Shown: positions 1-8,064, numbered from the stretch's first letter. The stretch: DNA of 17,025 nt from Clostridiales bacterium UBA1380 (GCA_002305445.1 DBRA01000051.1:1501-18525); one strand, 5' to 3'. The notes: generated by a model from the letters alone, not told the origin. Made by a program: numbers and translations.

Positions 1-512
1 TGCAATATATCAGGAATAACGGGCAATTTTCGTTTATAATATGTCCATACATGTCTGATCTGTCCAACATGTATTCGGGTTTCGGTATGATTTCGCACCA
101 TAACTTATGCGAGACACTGGAGATAATTAACATTATGCAAACTACACTACATATCCGTTTGCCAAGATACCTGATTCAAGCATGTTTAACGAATATTACG
201 GCTCGGTTATCAAGGTGTTTATGCATATGGCGATACGATTATCTGAAGATTGAGTTTTTCTATATAATATATAGTAACAAAGCGCAGCACATAGCAGAGT
301 CCTCGTAAATGCTTGAATTATTATAATAATAAGGAAGATAAGATAGCGTTTGTTGTAACTTCGGCAACATCCGAACCCTTGCTGATAAGATATCTATAAA
401 GTAAACTTAGACAATGTTGCGGTATAAGCCACCGGCGAGCTTGTTATTATATATGTGGTAATAAACTTAAAGCCGACTTAACAACATGAATTATGAACTG
501 CAATATACGAGA
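1..512. other. AT-rich intergenic region without a convincing gene
   Basis: This stretch is clearly richer in A and T than the genes beside it, and I see no structure that would make it a gene. One open frame (51-308, plus) has an ATG but no ribosome binding site before it, an amino-acid composition unlike the neighbouring proteins and no recognisable motif. In another plus frame, 133-252 reads through about 40 codons with a protein-like texture (for example FNEYYGSVIKVFMHMAIRL) but is bounded by stops and also has stops further upstream, so it could be a decayed gene end or chance. A TATAAT hexamer lies at 35-40 without a good -35 partner. I call it non-coding. Confidence 0.5.
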
Positions 513-555
513 AAACAGCGCACAGACACTTAATATAAGTATCTGTGCGCTGTTT
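513..555 (-). terminator. Hairpin terminator of the O-acetylation operon
   Basis: A 14-bp perfect inverted repeat (AAACAGCGCACAGA at 513-526, TCTGTGCGCTGTTT at 542-555) continues after one C/A mismatch with four more pairs around an AATAT loop. It begins 25 nt beyond the stop codon of the last gene of the minus-strand operon. The A/T-rich ends give a short T-run on either strand, so it may work in both directions. Confidence 0.8.
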
Positions 556-580
556 GTTTTGATTTATATATTCATATTAT

Positions 581-1468
581 TCATGTTTTCATTTTTATTT
601 TTGCTTCTGCCAGCGCTCGTCTTGACGCTTTCACCTCCTTTATACCTGCGGCAGCGCCAATGGATAGCGACATGACCGCGCAAACGATGATTCCCGTGAT
701 ATGAATCGGCGTGACCGCCGTTCCCGTTTCCGCCGTTATCTCGCCGCCGCCGAACACATAACCGTCGATTTCCGGCTCCGTCTCATCTTCGGTTTCGGGT
801 GAGAGCGCGGCGAGCTCAGCGAGAACCTCCTCGTTATTGTATCCGAGCACGGCGGCTGAAACAATCGGCGCTTCATCGCAGCCGAACAGCATAAACTCGG
901 GCAGACGGACGGTTTCGTCGCCGGACTGATTCGGCACGGCTATCAGCAGCCTGACATAGCGCGCGCGGCGCGGACCGAGGTATATGTCGCTTATCGCGTC
1001 GTAGTTGTCGGCCATCTCGTGCACGACATACCACTCCTTCATATCGTCCGAGATCTCGAGCGTCCATGCGACCGTATCGTATGCCGTTACACCGAAATCG
1101 ACGAAGCAGTTGGATGCGTGGTACATACGGTAACTGTCGAAGCATTTCACCTCGCGCAAATCGAGAGTGATAAACTGGCAAAAACCGCGTTCTCTTATCG
1201 CATTGTATTCGGCTGAACGCGTCACCGTATCGCGCGTGCTGCACCACTTGCGGTCGATGATCCCGTCGATCAGAAATACGTCCTTTTCATTTTCGTTTAT
1301 ATAGCCGGACGAATTAACCACGACCGAGCCGGACAGTATGTTTCTGCTCTCGTCAAATTCGAATCCGTCCGGCACATCTGTCGTTGCACCGTAAACATAA
1401 ACCGCAAGGCAGAGCGCCGCCGCGGCTGCCGCTGTCAAAAGGGAAGCGAACTTTTTAATCATATACAT
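581..1468 (-). CDS. Membrane-anchored protein with a discoidin (F5/8 type C)-like domain
   Basis: Predicted 295-residue envelope protein. Residues 4-26 form a signal sequence or N-terminal anchor (IKKFASLLTAAAAAALCLAV). Residues about 45-198 resemble a galactose-binding-like F5/8 type C fold: a LIDGIIDRKWCS segment, then FITLDLREVKCFDSYRMYH, WTLEISDDMKEW, and ARYVRLLIAVPNQSGDE leading to the closing EFMLFG. A low-complexity acidic linker (about 220-236) leads to a C-terminal membrane helix (256-276) and a basic tail. The start at 1468 is chosen because AGGGGG (1476-1481) sits 7 nt upstream and overlaps the stop codon of the acyltransferase gene; an upstream ATG at 1558 would overlap that gene by 79 bases and lose the signal sequence position. 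Last gene of a three-gene operon. Its role is inferred: possibly binding the polysaccharide being acetylated or tethering the complex. Several Cys residues (76, 97, 109, 121) could pair. Confidence 0.8.
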   Translation of the reverse strand: MYMIKKFASLLTAAAAAALCLAVYVYGATTDVPDGFEFDESRNILSGSVVVNSSGYINENEKDVFLIDGIIDRKWCSTRDTVTRSAEYNAIRERGFCQFITLDLREVKCFDSYRMYHASNCFVDFGVTAYDTVAWTLEISDDMKEWYVVHEMADNYDAISDIYLGPRRARYVRLLIAVPNQSGDETVRLPEFMLFGCDEAPIVSAAVLGYNNEEVLAELAALSPETEDETEPEIDGYVFGGGEITAETGTAVTPIHITGIIVCAVMSLSIGAAAGIKEVKASRRALAEAKIKMKT

Positions 1469-1479
1469 TGCCGCGCCCC

Positions 1480-2907
1480 CTAAAATCTGAAGTATATAAA
1501 CGGATTGTAATCCGAGCCGGTTAAGAACATGACCGACAGGCACAAGAGCAATCCGCACTGGACAAGCGACGCCGTATCCGTTATATATAAGCCGATGTCG
1601 GCACCGTTTTTGCCTTTGATGCGCTCCAGTCTGCCGCGCAGCCGCGGGAAGACCGGCGTCGACAGTATGACGGAGGCGATCAGAGTGACCACCGTCAAAC
1701 GGTCGCAGAGAGCGGCAAGCACATCGAAGCCGGCGTTTCCGAAGTCGAACATTATACCGGCGAAAGCGAGCGCATCCGCCAGCGTGTCCGCGCGGAACAG
1801 AACCCAGCCGAAGAGGACTACGAGCAGCGTGTATATGACACCGACAGCTTTCGGAAGCTTATCAAGCCACCTGCCGAGAAACGCGCGCTCGAGCACGAGG
1901 AAGAATCCGTGATAAAGCCCCCAAATGAGGAACGTCCATGACGCGCCGTGCCAGAACCCGGTGCATGCGAAGACGATGACGAGGTTGAGATAAGTGCGCA
2001 GCCCGACGTATTTGCTGTCCGCTCCGAACCCTTTGCGCGAGCCGCCGAGAGGGATGTACAAATAATCGCGGAACCATGTCGAAAGCGACATGTGCCAGCG
2101 GCGCCAGAACTCCTTTACCGAGCCGGAGATATACGGGTAGTCGAAATTTTCGAGGAAATCGAATCCGAACATCTTGCCGAGACCTATCGCCATGTCGGAG
2201 TATCCGCTGAAGTCGAAGAATATCTGCCCTGCGTAGCCGATCGCGGCTGCCCATGCGACCGCGGCGGTGACGGTGACCTCGCCGTTAAAGACGGGATCGA
2301 CGAACGCCGCGAGCGTGTTCGATATGAGGATCTTCTTCGCGAATCCGCGCACGAAGCGCGTCGCTCCGGCAGCGAAGCCGTCGAACGTGGTCTCGCGCTC
2401 CGTCAGCTGCTTCTCGATGTCGATATAGCGCACGATCGGCCCCGCGATGAGCTGCGGGAAGAACGATATGTAAAGCGCGAGCTTGAATATGTCGTTCTGC
2501 GGCGCGACGTTCCCGCGGTATACGTCGATGACGTATGACATGATCTGGAACGTGAAGAACGATATGCCGATCGGCAACGTCACCTTCCAGAGCAGTCCGC
2601 CCGTGAACAGATTGAAATATTTGAAGTAGCCGAGAAGCCCGAGGTTGAAAACAACCGATAAAACGAGCCACAGCCTGCGGCGCGAACCGGATCCGGGCGC
2701 GCCGATCAGCCGCCCGAATATATAGTTGGCGATTATGGACGCGAGCATCAGAATGATATTTTTCGGCTCGCCCCATGCGTAGAAGATGATCGACGCGGCG
2801 AGCAGAACCGCGTTTCTTGCGGACAGACAGCGCTTCGGCACAATGAAGTATGCTGCGAGCGTCACGGGCAGAAAGATGAATATGAACAACGTCGACGAGA
2901 ATATCAT
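1480..2907 (-). CDS. MBOAT-family O-acyltransferase (AlgI-like)
   Basis: Integral membrane protein of 475 residues that belongs to the AlgI/DltB/PatA branch of membrane-bound O-acyltransferases, which bring acetyl groups from the cytoplasm to the outer face of the membrane for polysaccharide modification. Visible family motifs: SFFPQLIAGPIVRY (148-161), FDFSGYSDMAIGLGKMFGF (231-249), EFWRRWHMSLSTWFRDY (266-282) followed by LYIPLGGSRKG (283-293), CTGFWHGASWTFLIWG (315-330) and the closing NPFIYFRF. His320 matches the essential histidine of AlgI; His271 is the other conserved histidine. Length is normal for the family. The start overlaps the stop of the upstream AlgJ-like gene as ATGA, with GGGG-type binding site 7 nt upstream, so translation is probably coupled. 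The acetylated polymer cannot be told from the sequence. Confidence 0.95.
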   Translation of the reverse strand: MIFSSTLFIFIFLPVTLAAYFIVPKRCLSARNAVLLAASIIFYAWGEPKNIILMLASIIANYIFGRLIGAPGSGSRRRLWLVLSVVFNLGLLGYFKYFNLFTGGLLWKVTLPIGISFFTFQIMSYVIDVYRGNVAPQNDIFKLALYISFFPQLIAGPIVRYIDIEKQLTERETTFDGFAAGATRFVRGFAKKILISNTLAAFVDPVFNGEVTVTAAVAWAAAIGYAGQIFFDFSGYSDMAIGLGKMFGFDFLENFDYPYISGSVKEFWRRWHMSLSTWFRDYLYIPLGGSRKGFGADSKYVGLRTYLNLVIVFACTGFWHGASWTFLIWGLYHGFFLVLERAFLGRWLDKLPKAVGVIYTLLVVLFGWVLFRADTLADALAFAGIMFDFGNAGFDVLAALCDRLTVVTLIASVILSTPVFPRLRGRLERIKGKNGADIGLYITDTASLVQCGLLLCLSVMFLTGSDYNPFIYFRF

Positions 2908-4298
2908 TGCATGTCCCCCTCATGTGCCTTCAGGTAATCGTAAAGCGACTGTATGATGTCGTATCCGATGTCGTAACCGGCTTTGTCCGCCGCCCAGTAC
3001 GGCGCGTTGCCGCCCAGCGAGCGCACGAACTGCTCGTTGCACTCCATGACTATGTAATCCGTCCTTTTTAAGGTGTTGCGCCACTGATTGTCGGTCATTT
3101 TCAGCTGGTTGTAATAGACGCGCGTGATTCTTGACGCTATTCCGTAATGTTCGAAATAATAGGTGAAGTCGTGCGCGAACGAGCCGCCCTGAAGGAAGAC
3201 GTTGATCTTGTTCTGCTCGTCCGGGTTGAGAACGTAGACGTCCGGCTGATAATATTCGTCGTCGACTATGTTGATGCTCGACGGTATCGCCGAATAGACG
3301 GCGCCGTAGATATCCTTCTCGGGGTTGCCGTAGCCCGGCGGGTCTTTTGTCGCGATGACTTTCGCCGCGTCGAGAAGTATGATGTCCTCGCCGGTCTGTT
3401 CGACATACGAGCGCAGTATGGCCTTCATTGTCTCAAAGGACGCGAGCTTGTTCCAGTGCGTACCCGTCTTCGGGAACGTCTCCTGCAGACCGGCTTCGAC
3501 ATAAAGCGAGGCGGAGTCGATATAGTTGACAGTGGAATTCTTCAGCTCCTCGACGAGGTACGTGTACGGCCGGACATAGTCGTCGGGCGCGACGTTCTGC
3601 TTCTTATACCAGTCCGGTATCGCCTCCGAATACTGCGACGCCTTCGACGGCGTTATGACGAAGATAAACGCAATCCCGCGCTTCGCGAGCTCGTCCTGTA
3701 TGTACTCGAAGCGCTCGACCTGCTCTATTATCCGCTCGCGCGTCACCTCGCGGTACATCTTCGAGTAGCCGTAATATTCGTTGATGTAGCCGTTTTCGTA
3801 AAGGTATCCCGACTTGCCGATTATGACAGTATTCGTGCCCTTATACCCCGAAAGCTCTGTCAGCACACGCTCGTACCGCTTGCGGTTGACGTCGGCGTAC
3901 ATCGGGTTTGTGTCGAGATACGGCGTCTCCTCCGGAATCTCCTCCGTCGTAACCGCTTCGCTTTGGAGCACGTCGGTCACGGCGCCGGTATCCTCCGCGG
4001 GAACGTCTGCGACGTCTGCGAAACCGCCCGAGCCGAACGCTTCCACCGCATATTCGAGCTGGTTGTACGCAAGCAGCACGTCGCGCCTGAACGGGTACGA
4101 ATGCGACAGCCAGTTCTCGAAGCTGTCGCGGAATTCGCCGGACAGCACCCTCTCTACTGTCGGCGCTTCGAGCGTAAATGTCTGCTCATAGGAGAGCGAG
4201 CCGTTTTCGGTGAGGCCTAAAGTCATCAGCACGAGCGGCAGACCGATTATGAAGACGAACAGCGCGATGATCAGCGATTTTATGATTATTCTGTACAT
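2904..4298 (-). CDS. AlgJ/AlgX-like SGNH-hydrolase-fold O-acetyltransferase partner
   Basis: A 464-residue protein with one N-terminal membrane anchor (residues 4-28) and an extracytoplasmic AlgX/AlgJ-type SGNH-like domain (about 155-455). Family landmarks are GKSGYLYENG (161-170), FIFVITPSKASQYSEAIPDW (211-230), FPKTGTHWNKLAS (275-287) and the nucleophile region FLQGGSFAHDF (368-378), giving His281 and Ser373 as probable catalytic residues. The Asp usually found two residues before the His (DxHW) is Gly279 here, and the GDSF-type motif reads GGSF. In known systems this partner passes acetyl from the MBOAT protein to the polymer. The start at 4298 has GGAGG at 4302-4306 just upstream, and the promoter -10 box at 4382-4387 rules out starting further upstream. 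First gene of the operon. A Thr/Glu/Val-rich segment at about 92-126 looks like a flexible stalk. Confidence 0.88.
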   Translation of the reverse strand: MYRIIIKSLIIALFVFIIGLPLVLMTLGLTENGSLSYEQTFTLEAPTVERVLSGEFRDSFENWLSHSYPFRRDVLLAYNQLEYAVEAFGSGGFADVADVPAEDTGAVTDVLQSEAVTTEEIPEETPYLDTNPMYADVNRKRYERVLTELSGYKGTNTVIIGKSGYLYENGYINEYYGYSKMYREVTRERIIEQVERFEYIQDELAKRGIAFIFVITPSKASQYSEAIPDWYKKQNVAPDDYVRPYTYLVEELKNSTVNYIDSASLYVEAGLQETFPKTGTHWNKLASFETMKAILRSYVEQTGEDIILLDAAKVIATKDPPGYGNPEKDIYGAVYSAIPSSINIVDDEYYQPDVYVLNPDEQNKINVFLQGGSFAHDFTYYFEHYGIASRITRVYYNQLKMTDNQWRNTLKRTDYIVMECNEQFVRSLGGNAPYWAADKAGYDIGYDIIQSLYDYLKAHEGDMQ

Positions 4299-4351
4299 AA
4301 ACCTCCATAGCGCGCGAAGCGTTGGCAAAGATAATATTATAGATCCATCTC

Positions 4352-4363
4352 CGGCAGCTGCCG
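4352..4363. promoter_or_regulatory. 12-bp palindrome just after the predicted transcription start
   Basis: CGGCAGCTGCCG is a perfect palindrome placed about 12-24 nt downstream of the start expected from the 4382-4410 promoter. It could be an operator or a small leader hairpin; no matching regulator is seen. Confidence 0.3.
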
Positions 4364-4381
4364 CAAACGGTATTTTACGCA

Positions 4382-4410
4382 ATTATAACACAAAACTCAT
4401 AATCCGGCAA
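4382..4410 (-). promoter_or_regulatory. Sigma-70/A promoter of the O-acetylation operon
   Basis: On the minus strand, TTGCCG (4410-4405) and a perfect TATAAT (4387-4382) are separated by exactly 17 nt. Transcription should begin near 4375, leaving a leader of about 77 nt before the ATG at 4298. Confidence 0.75.
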
Positions 4411-4491
4411 ATATATTTTTATCGCTTGTTCATAAAACGATATATTTAACAAATACAGGATGCCCGCTCTTTTGTCATGATTTGTGTTTAT

Positions 4492-5544
4492 TCATTTCGT
4501 ATCGCCTCTGTATTCGCGAACGATTTCGGTCATCGCGATGTAGTTTTCGGTCGGCACATAATCCGGTATCGAGTTGCCGCTGCCGAACGCGATGCCGCCG
4601 CGACCCTCGCATTTTTTAAGTACATCCACGATGTATTCGCGCAGCTGCTGCCTGTCGAGACGGCACAGCGCGTCGGTATCGATGCCGCCGAAGTTGCCGA
4701 TCCTGTCGCCGTACCGTTCGACCCAAACAGGGAACGGCGCTATCTGATCTTCGTTCGAGTGCTTCGCGTCGATGCCGGTCGCGATGATATCGTCCATCAC
4801 GCCGAACAGGTTCCCGCACGAGTGCAGAAGAAACGGCTTGCCGTACGAATGGACGAGCGATATGATCCGCCTGTACACGGGCAGCACGTGCTCCTTTATA
4901 TCGCGCGCCGAGATCAGCGTGTTGGATTTGTAGCCGAGGTCGTCGCCGAAGCGCAGGACGCAGAACGGCGAGGAATATTCGCGCATGAAGCGCTCCCATA
5001 TGCGGTGCGATATGTCGCCGACACGCCTGAAAAGGTCGGCGTACAGCTCGGGGTCGTCGTCGGATATGTAGCAGAGATTGACGTAGCCGACAATATCCTC
5101 CACGCACTCAAAGACGCCGTTTCCGACGCCGCCGACCGCCGCCATGCCCGAAGGAACGGCTTCGGCGAGCGCTGCAAAAATGTCTCCGCTCGCCGCAAAG
5201 AACCTTTCGGGTATCTCGTCCCACGGATATCGCTCGAAATCGGCGCGGTCGTGTATCACCGACTCCTTATGCCCGCCGAGGCATCCGCCGTACGGCAGCG
5301 CGCCGCCGATGCAGCATTCGTACGGCGCGGCGTCATAACCCATACGGGCGAAAAACGCGAAATACCGCCTGAAAAACTCGACCCTGTCGTTATGATCTCC
5401 GTAGAACAGCGCGCCGAAATTATCGCCGGTGATTTTCTCCATCTGTCCGACGGAGATAAGGTGCTCGTAGAGCGGAAGGCGCGGCGCCTTGATATTGCGC
5501 GCCGCCGCGACGATGTTTTCGCAGTCGGGCATGAAACTTGTCAT
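4492..5544 (-). CDS. Uroporphyrinogen decarboxylase (URO-D)-superfamily protein
   Basis: A soluble 350-residue protein with the URO-D/corrinoid-methyltransferase TIM-barrel pattern. The motif LLHSCGN (239-245) supplies His241 and Cys243, which in MtaA/MtbA-type methyltransferases bind zinc; the C-terminal motif is GSGNSIPDYVPTENYIAM (321-338), where MtaA-type enzymes carry a third zinc cysteine but this protein has serine. FGGIDTD (285-291) is also typical. It lacks heme-biosynthesis neighbours, so true uroporphyrinogen decarboxylation is unlikely; a methyl-transfer or lyase role is only inferred. The ATG at 5544 has AAAGGA (5554-5559) 9 nt upstream. Transcribed alone from the 5583-5611 promoter, divergent from the aconitase-like gene. 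Confidence 0.85.
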   Translation of the reverse strand: MTSFMPDCENIVAAARNIKAPRLPLYEHLISVGQMEKITGDNFGALFYGDHNDRVEFFRRYFAFFARMGYDAAPYECCIGGALPYGGCLGGHKESVIHDRADFERYPWDEIPERFFAASGDIFAALAEAVPSGMAAVGGVGNGVFECVEDIVGYVNLCYISDDDPELYADLFRRVGDISHRIWERFMREYSSPFCVLRFGDDLGYKSNTLISARDIKEHVLPVYRRIISLVHSYGKPFLLHSCGNLFGVMDDIIATGIDAKHSNEDQIAPFPVWVERYGDRIGNFGGIDTDALCRLDRQQLREYIVDVLKKCEGRGGIAFGSGNSIPDYVPTENYIAMTEIVREYRGDTK

Positions 5545-5582
5545 ACGGTTTTATCCTTTATTATTCATATTGATACGGCTCT

Positions 5583-5611
5583 ATTATATTTTCAATCCCG
5601 TCTTAATACAA
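5583..5611 (-). promoter_or_regulatory. Promoter of the URO-D-like gene
   Basis: Minus-strand TTGTAT (5611-5606) and a perfect TATAAT (5588-5583) with a 17-nt spacer. The leader would be about 30 nt, ending in the AAAGGA binding site. Confidence 0.6.
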
Positions 5612-5617
5612 TAGCAA

Positions 5618-5634
5618 ATTACGATATTTGTAAT
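5618..5634. promoter_or_regulatory. Inverted repeat between the divergent promoters
   Basis: ATTAC (5618-5622) and GTAAT (5630-5634) form an interrupted palindrome midway between the two divergent promoters, where an operator shared by both would be expected. The arms are short and the gap is AT-rich, so it may be chance. Confidence 0.25.
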
Positions 5635-5678
5635 ATACATTTCACAAATCCGACACTTTCGCGCGGCGCCGTTTTTCC

Positions 5679-5707
5679 TTGACAAATACCGCGAAAAATC
5701 ATATAAT
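5679..5707 (+). promoter_or_regulatory. Full-consensus promoter of the hydratase-GH2 operon
   Basis: TTGACA (5679-5684), a 17-nt spacer and TATAAT (5702-5707) match the housekeeping consensus at all twelve positions. Transcription should start near 5714, giving a leader of about 112 nt. A promoter this strong in front of an apparent catabolic gene suggests that repression or leader control sets expression. Confidence 0.85.
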
Positions 5708-5746
5708 TTATGGCAACTGTTTGATAAAATTATAGAAAAAACGCAA

Positions 5747-5797
5747 ACCGCCCGCGTATCGGAGCGCGTAAACATGACGCACGGACCGCCCGATACG
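5747..5797 (+). promoter_or_regulatory. Leader with paired inverted and direct repeats
   Basis: Within the untranslated leader, CGTATCGG (5755-5762) pairs with CCGATACG (5790-5797), an 8-bp stem. The octamer ACCGCCCG occurs twice, at 5747-5754 and 5785-5792, and GACCG/CGGTC (5784-5800) offers a competing small hairpin around the second copy. This could be an operator pair or a switchable RNA leader. Confidence 0.35.
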
Positions 5798-5825
5798 GTC
5801 ATACTAAAATTAAGGAAAGAAGCAA

Positions 5826-8051
5826 ATGATTAAACTCATCGACTCGCCTGTCGTATACCGCGGCGGTGCGCTCGTCAAAGACGACGGCACCGGCCGCCGA
5901 GAGGGAACCATATCCGCGCGCATACTCGCCGCGCACAACTCGGGAGACGACAAAAACCTGCGCCTGAAGTTCGACGCGCTCTGCTCGCACGATATAACGT
6001 ACGTCGGAATCATCCAGACCGCGAGAATGTCCGGCCTGCGCGAATTTCCGGTGCCGTACGTGCTCACGAACTGCCATAACTCGCTCTGCGCCGTCGGCGG
6101 CACGATAAACGAGGACGACCATATCTTCGGCCTGTCGGCCGCCAAGAAGTACGGCGGCATCTTCGTTCCCGCGCACGAAGCGGTCATTCACGCGTATATG
6201 CGCGAGCGGATGGCGGGCTGCGGAAAAATGATCCTCGGCTCCGACAGCCATACGCGCTACGGCGCGCTCGGCACGATGGCGATCGGAGAGGGCGGGCCGG
6301 AGCTTGTCAAGCAGCTTCTCGGCCTGACATACGACATCGCGCGGCCGGACGTCGTCGCGGTCAGGCTGACAGGCGCGCCGAAAAAGGGCGTCGGGCCGCA
6401 GGACGTCGCGATCGCGCTCATCGGCGCCGTATTCTCGAAGGGCTTCGTCAAGAACAAAGCGCTCGAGTTCATCGGCGACGGCGTCGGCGCGCTCAGCGCC
6501 GATTTCCGCAGCGGCATCGACGTCATGACGACGGAGACGACATGCCTCACGTCAATCTGGCGCACCGACGAAACGATACGCGAATACTATAAGCAGCGCG
6601 GGCGAGAAGACGACTTCACGCTGCTCGAGCCTGAAGAGGGCGCGCTTTACGACTGCGCGATCGAGCTCGACCTCTCCGAGATAGAGCCCATGATCGCGCT
6701 GCCGTTCCACCCCTCGAACGCCTATACGCTGCGCGAGTTCCGCGATAATGCGCCGGATCTTCTTCGCGAGGTCGAAAAGTACGCGGCGGAGCGAATCGGA
6801 GCGCGTCTCGATCTCACATCGAAGTGCAGAAACGGCGCCGTAACGGTCGATCAGGCGGTCATCGCCGGCTGCGCGGGCGGAACGTTCGAGAACCTCGCCG
6901 CCGCCGCCGACATCCTGCGCGGGCGCTCGACCGGCACGTCGCTGCAGCTCTCCGTCTACCCGATGAGCGCGCCGGTGTTCTCGGGCCTGCTCGACTGCGG
7001 CGCGGTTCGCGTCCTCTCGAACGCGGGCGCGGTCATACGCACCGCGTTCTGCGGACCGTGCTTCGGCGCGGGCGACGTGCCCGGCAACGGCGGGCTGTCG
7101 ATACGCCATTCGACGCGCAACTTCGAGAACCGCGAGGGCAGCCGCCCCTCCGACGGACAGATCGCCTGCGTCGCGCTGATGGACGCGCGCTCGATCGCCG
7201 CCACCGCTGCGAACGGCGGCGTGCTCACCGCCGCCGACGAGATCGAGTGGGATGACACCGCGCCCGAATTCGTCTACGACGACGCGCCCTACCGCGCGCG
7301 TGTCTACGAGGGCTTCGGCAAAGCTGATCCTGACGCACCGCTCGTCTTCGGCCCGAACATCACCGACTGGCCGGCGATACCCAAAATGCGCGAAAACCTG
7401 CTGCTGCGCGTTGTATCCGTCATCACGGATCCGGTCACGACGACGGACGAGCTGATCCCGTCGGGCGAATCGTCCTCGTACCGCTCGAACCCGATCAAAC
7501 TGTCGCGGCTGACGCTGTCGCGCAAGGACCCCGCCTATGTCGGCAGAGCCGACGCTGTCGCGGCCGAAGCCGCAGCGTTCGAGCGCGGCGACGACACAGC
7601 TTTTGCCGATGCGCTTCGCGTCTTTGAGAAGTCCGGCGCGGCGGTGACGCGCGACGATACGCTTGTCGCTTCCGTCGTGGTCGCGCGCAGGCCCGGAGAC
7701 GGCAGCGCGAGAGAGCAGGCGGCTTCATGCCAGCGCGTGCTCGGCGGAGGTGCGAACATCGCGCGCGAATACGCGACAAAGCGCTACCGCTCGAACCTTA
7801 TAAACTGGGGTATGCTGCCGCTGCTGTCCGACGAGAGCTTCGCGGTCGGCGACGTCGTGCTGCTGCCCGACGTGCGCAGCGCGGTTCTGGGCGGCGCTGT
7901 TGCGCTGCGCGGGATCGTATACGGTGCGGATAAAACCGTCCGCGAGGCTTCGTTCTCGCTCGGCGAGCTGACGGACGAGGAGCGCGCGATACTGGCCGCG
8001 GGCTGCCTCGCGAACAGAATGAAAGAGAAGTCCGAAGAAAATAACAAATAA
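5826..8051 (+). CDS. Aconitase-superfamily hydratase, YbhJ-like
   Basis: A 741-residue cytoplasmic enzyme of the aconitase/isopropylmalate isomerase superfamily, closest in pattern to the uncharacterised YbhJ type. GSDSHTRYG (138-146) is the conserved substrate-binding loop. Cys349 (AGCAGG) and the pair Cys409/Cys412 (FCGPC) match the three aconitase cysteines that hold the 4Fe-4S cluster, with nearly the same spacing as aconitase. STRNFENREG (429-438) matches the aconitase SYNRNFTGR region. The C-terminal swivel domain shows GDGSARE (624-630) and NLINWGMLPL (657-666). It should therefore bind a cluster and catalyse a hydro-lyase reaction, but the substrate is unknown. AAGGAAAG (5812-5819) precedes the ATG. 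The GH2 gene follows 13 nt later, so they are co-transcribed. Not a citric-acid-cycle context. Confidence 0.87.
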   Translation: MIKLIDSPVVYRGGALVKDDGTGRREGTISARILAAHNSGDDKNLRLKFDALCSHDITYVGIIQTARMSGLREFPVPYVLTNCHNSLCAVGGTINEDDHIFGLSAAKKYGGIFVPAHEAVIHAYMRERMAGCGKMILGSDSHTRYGALGTMAIGEGGPELVKQLLGLTYDIARPDVVAVRLTGAPKKGVGPQDVAIALIGAVFSKGFVKNKALEFIGDGVGALSADFRSGIDVMTTETTCLTSIWRTDETIREYYKQRGREDDFTLLEPEEGALYDCAIELDLSEIEPMIALPFHPSNAYTLREFRDNAPDLLREVEKYAAERIGARLDLTSKCRNGAVTVDQAVIAGCAGGTFENLAAAADILRGRSTGTSLQLSVYPMSAPVFSGLLDCGAVRVLSNAGAVIRTAFCGPCFGAGDVPGNGGLSIRHSTRNFENREGSRPSDGQIACVALMDARSIAATAANGGVLTAADEIEWDDTAPEFVYDDAPYRARVYEGFGKADPDAPLVFGPNITDWPAIPKMRENLLLRVVSVITDPVTTTDELIPSGESSSYRSNPIKLSRLTLSRKDPAYVGRADAVAAEAAAFERGDDTAFADALRVFEKSGAAVTRDDTLVASVVVARRPGDGSAREQAASCQRVLGGGANIAREYATKRYRSNLINWGMLPLLSDESFAVGDVVLLPDVRSAVLGGAVALRGIVYGADKTVREASFSLGELTDEERAILAAGCLANRMKEKSEENNK

Positions 8052-8064
8052 AAAAGGAGCGGTT

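Noticed and set aside
51..308. 85-codon open frame in the AT-rich left region
   Set aside because: No ribosome binding site, no motif, and composition unlike the real genes; treated as chance.
1469..1558. Upstream start for the discoidin-like protein
   Set aside because: Would overlap the MBOAT gene and displace the signal sequence; the ATG at 1468 has a good binding site.
3147..4220. Long plus-strand open frame (357 codons)
   Set aside because: Lies entirely antisense to the AlgJ-like gene, rich in Arg and Val as expected from reading GC-rich codons backwards; no motif.
4477..5682. 401-codon plus-strand open frame
   Set aside because: Antisense shadow of the URO-D-like gene, whose motifs and promoter are on the minus strand.
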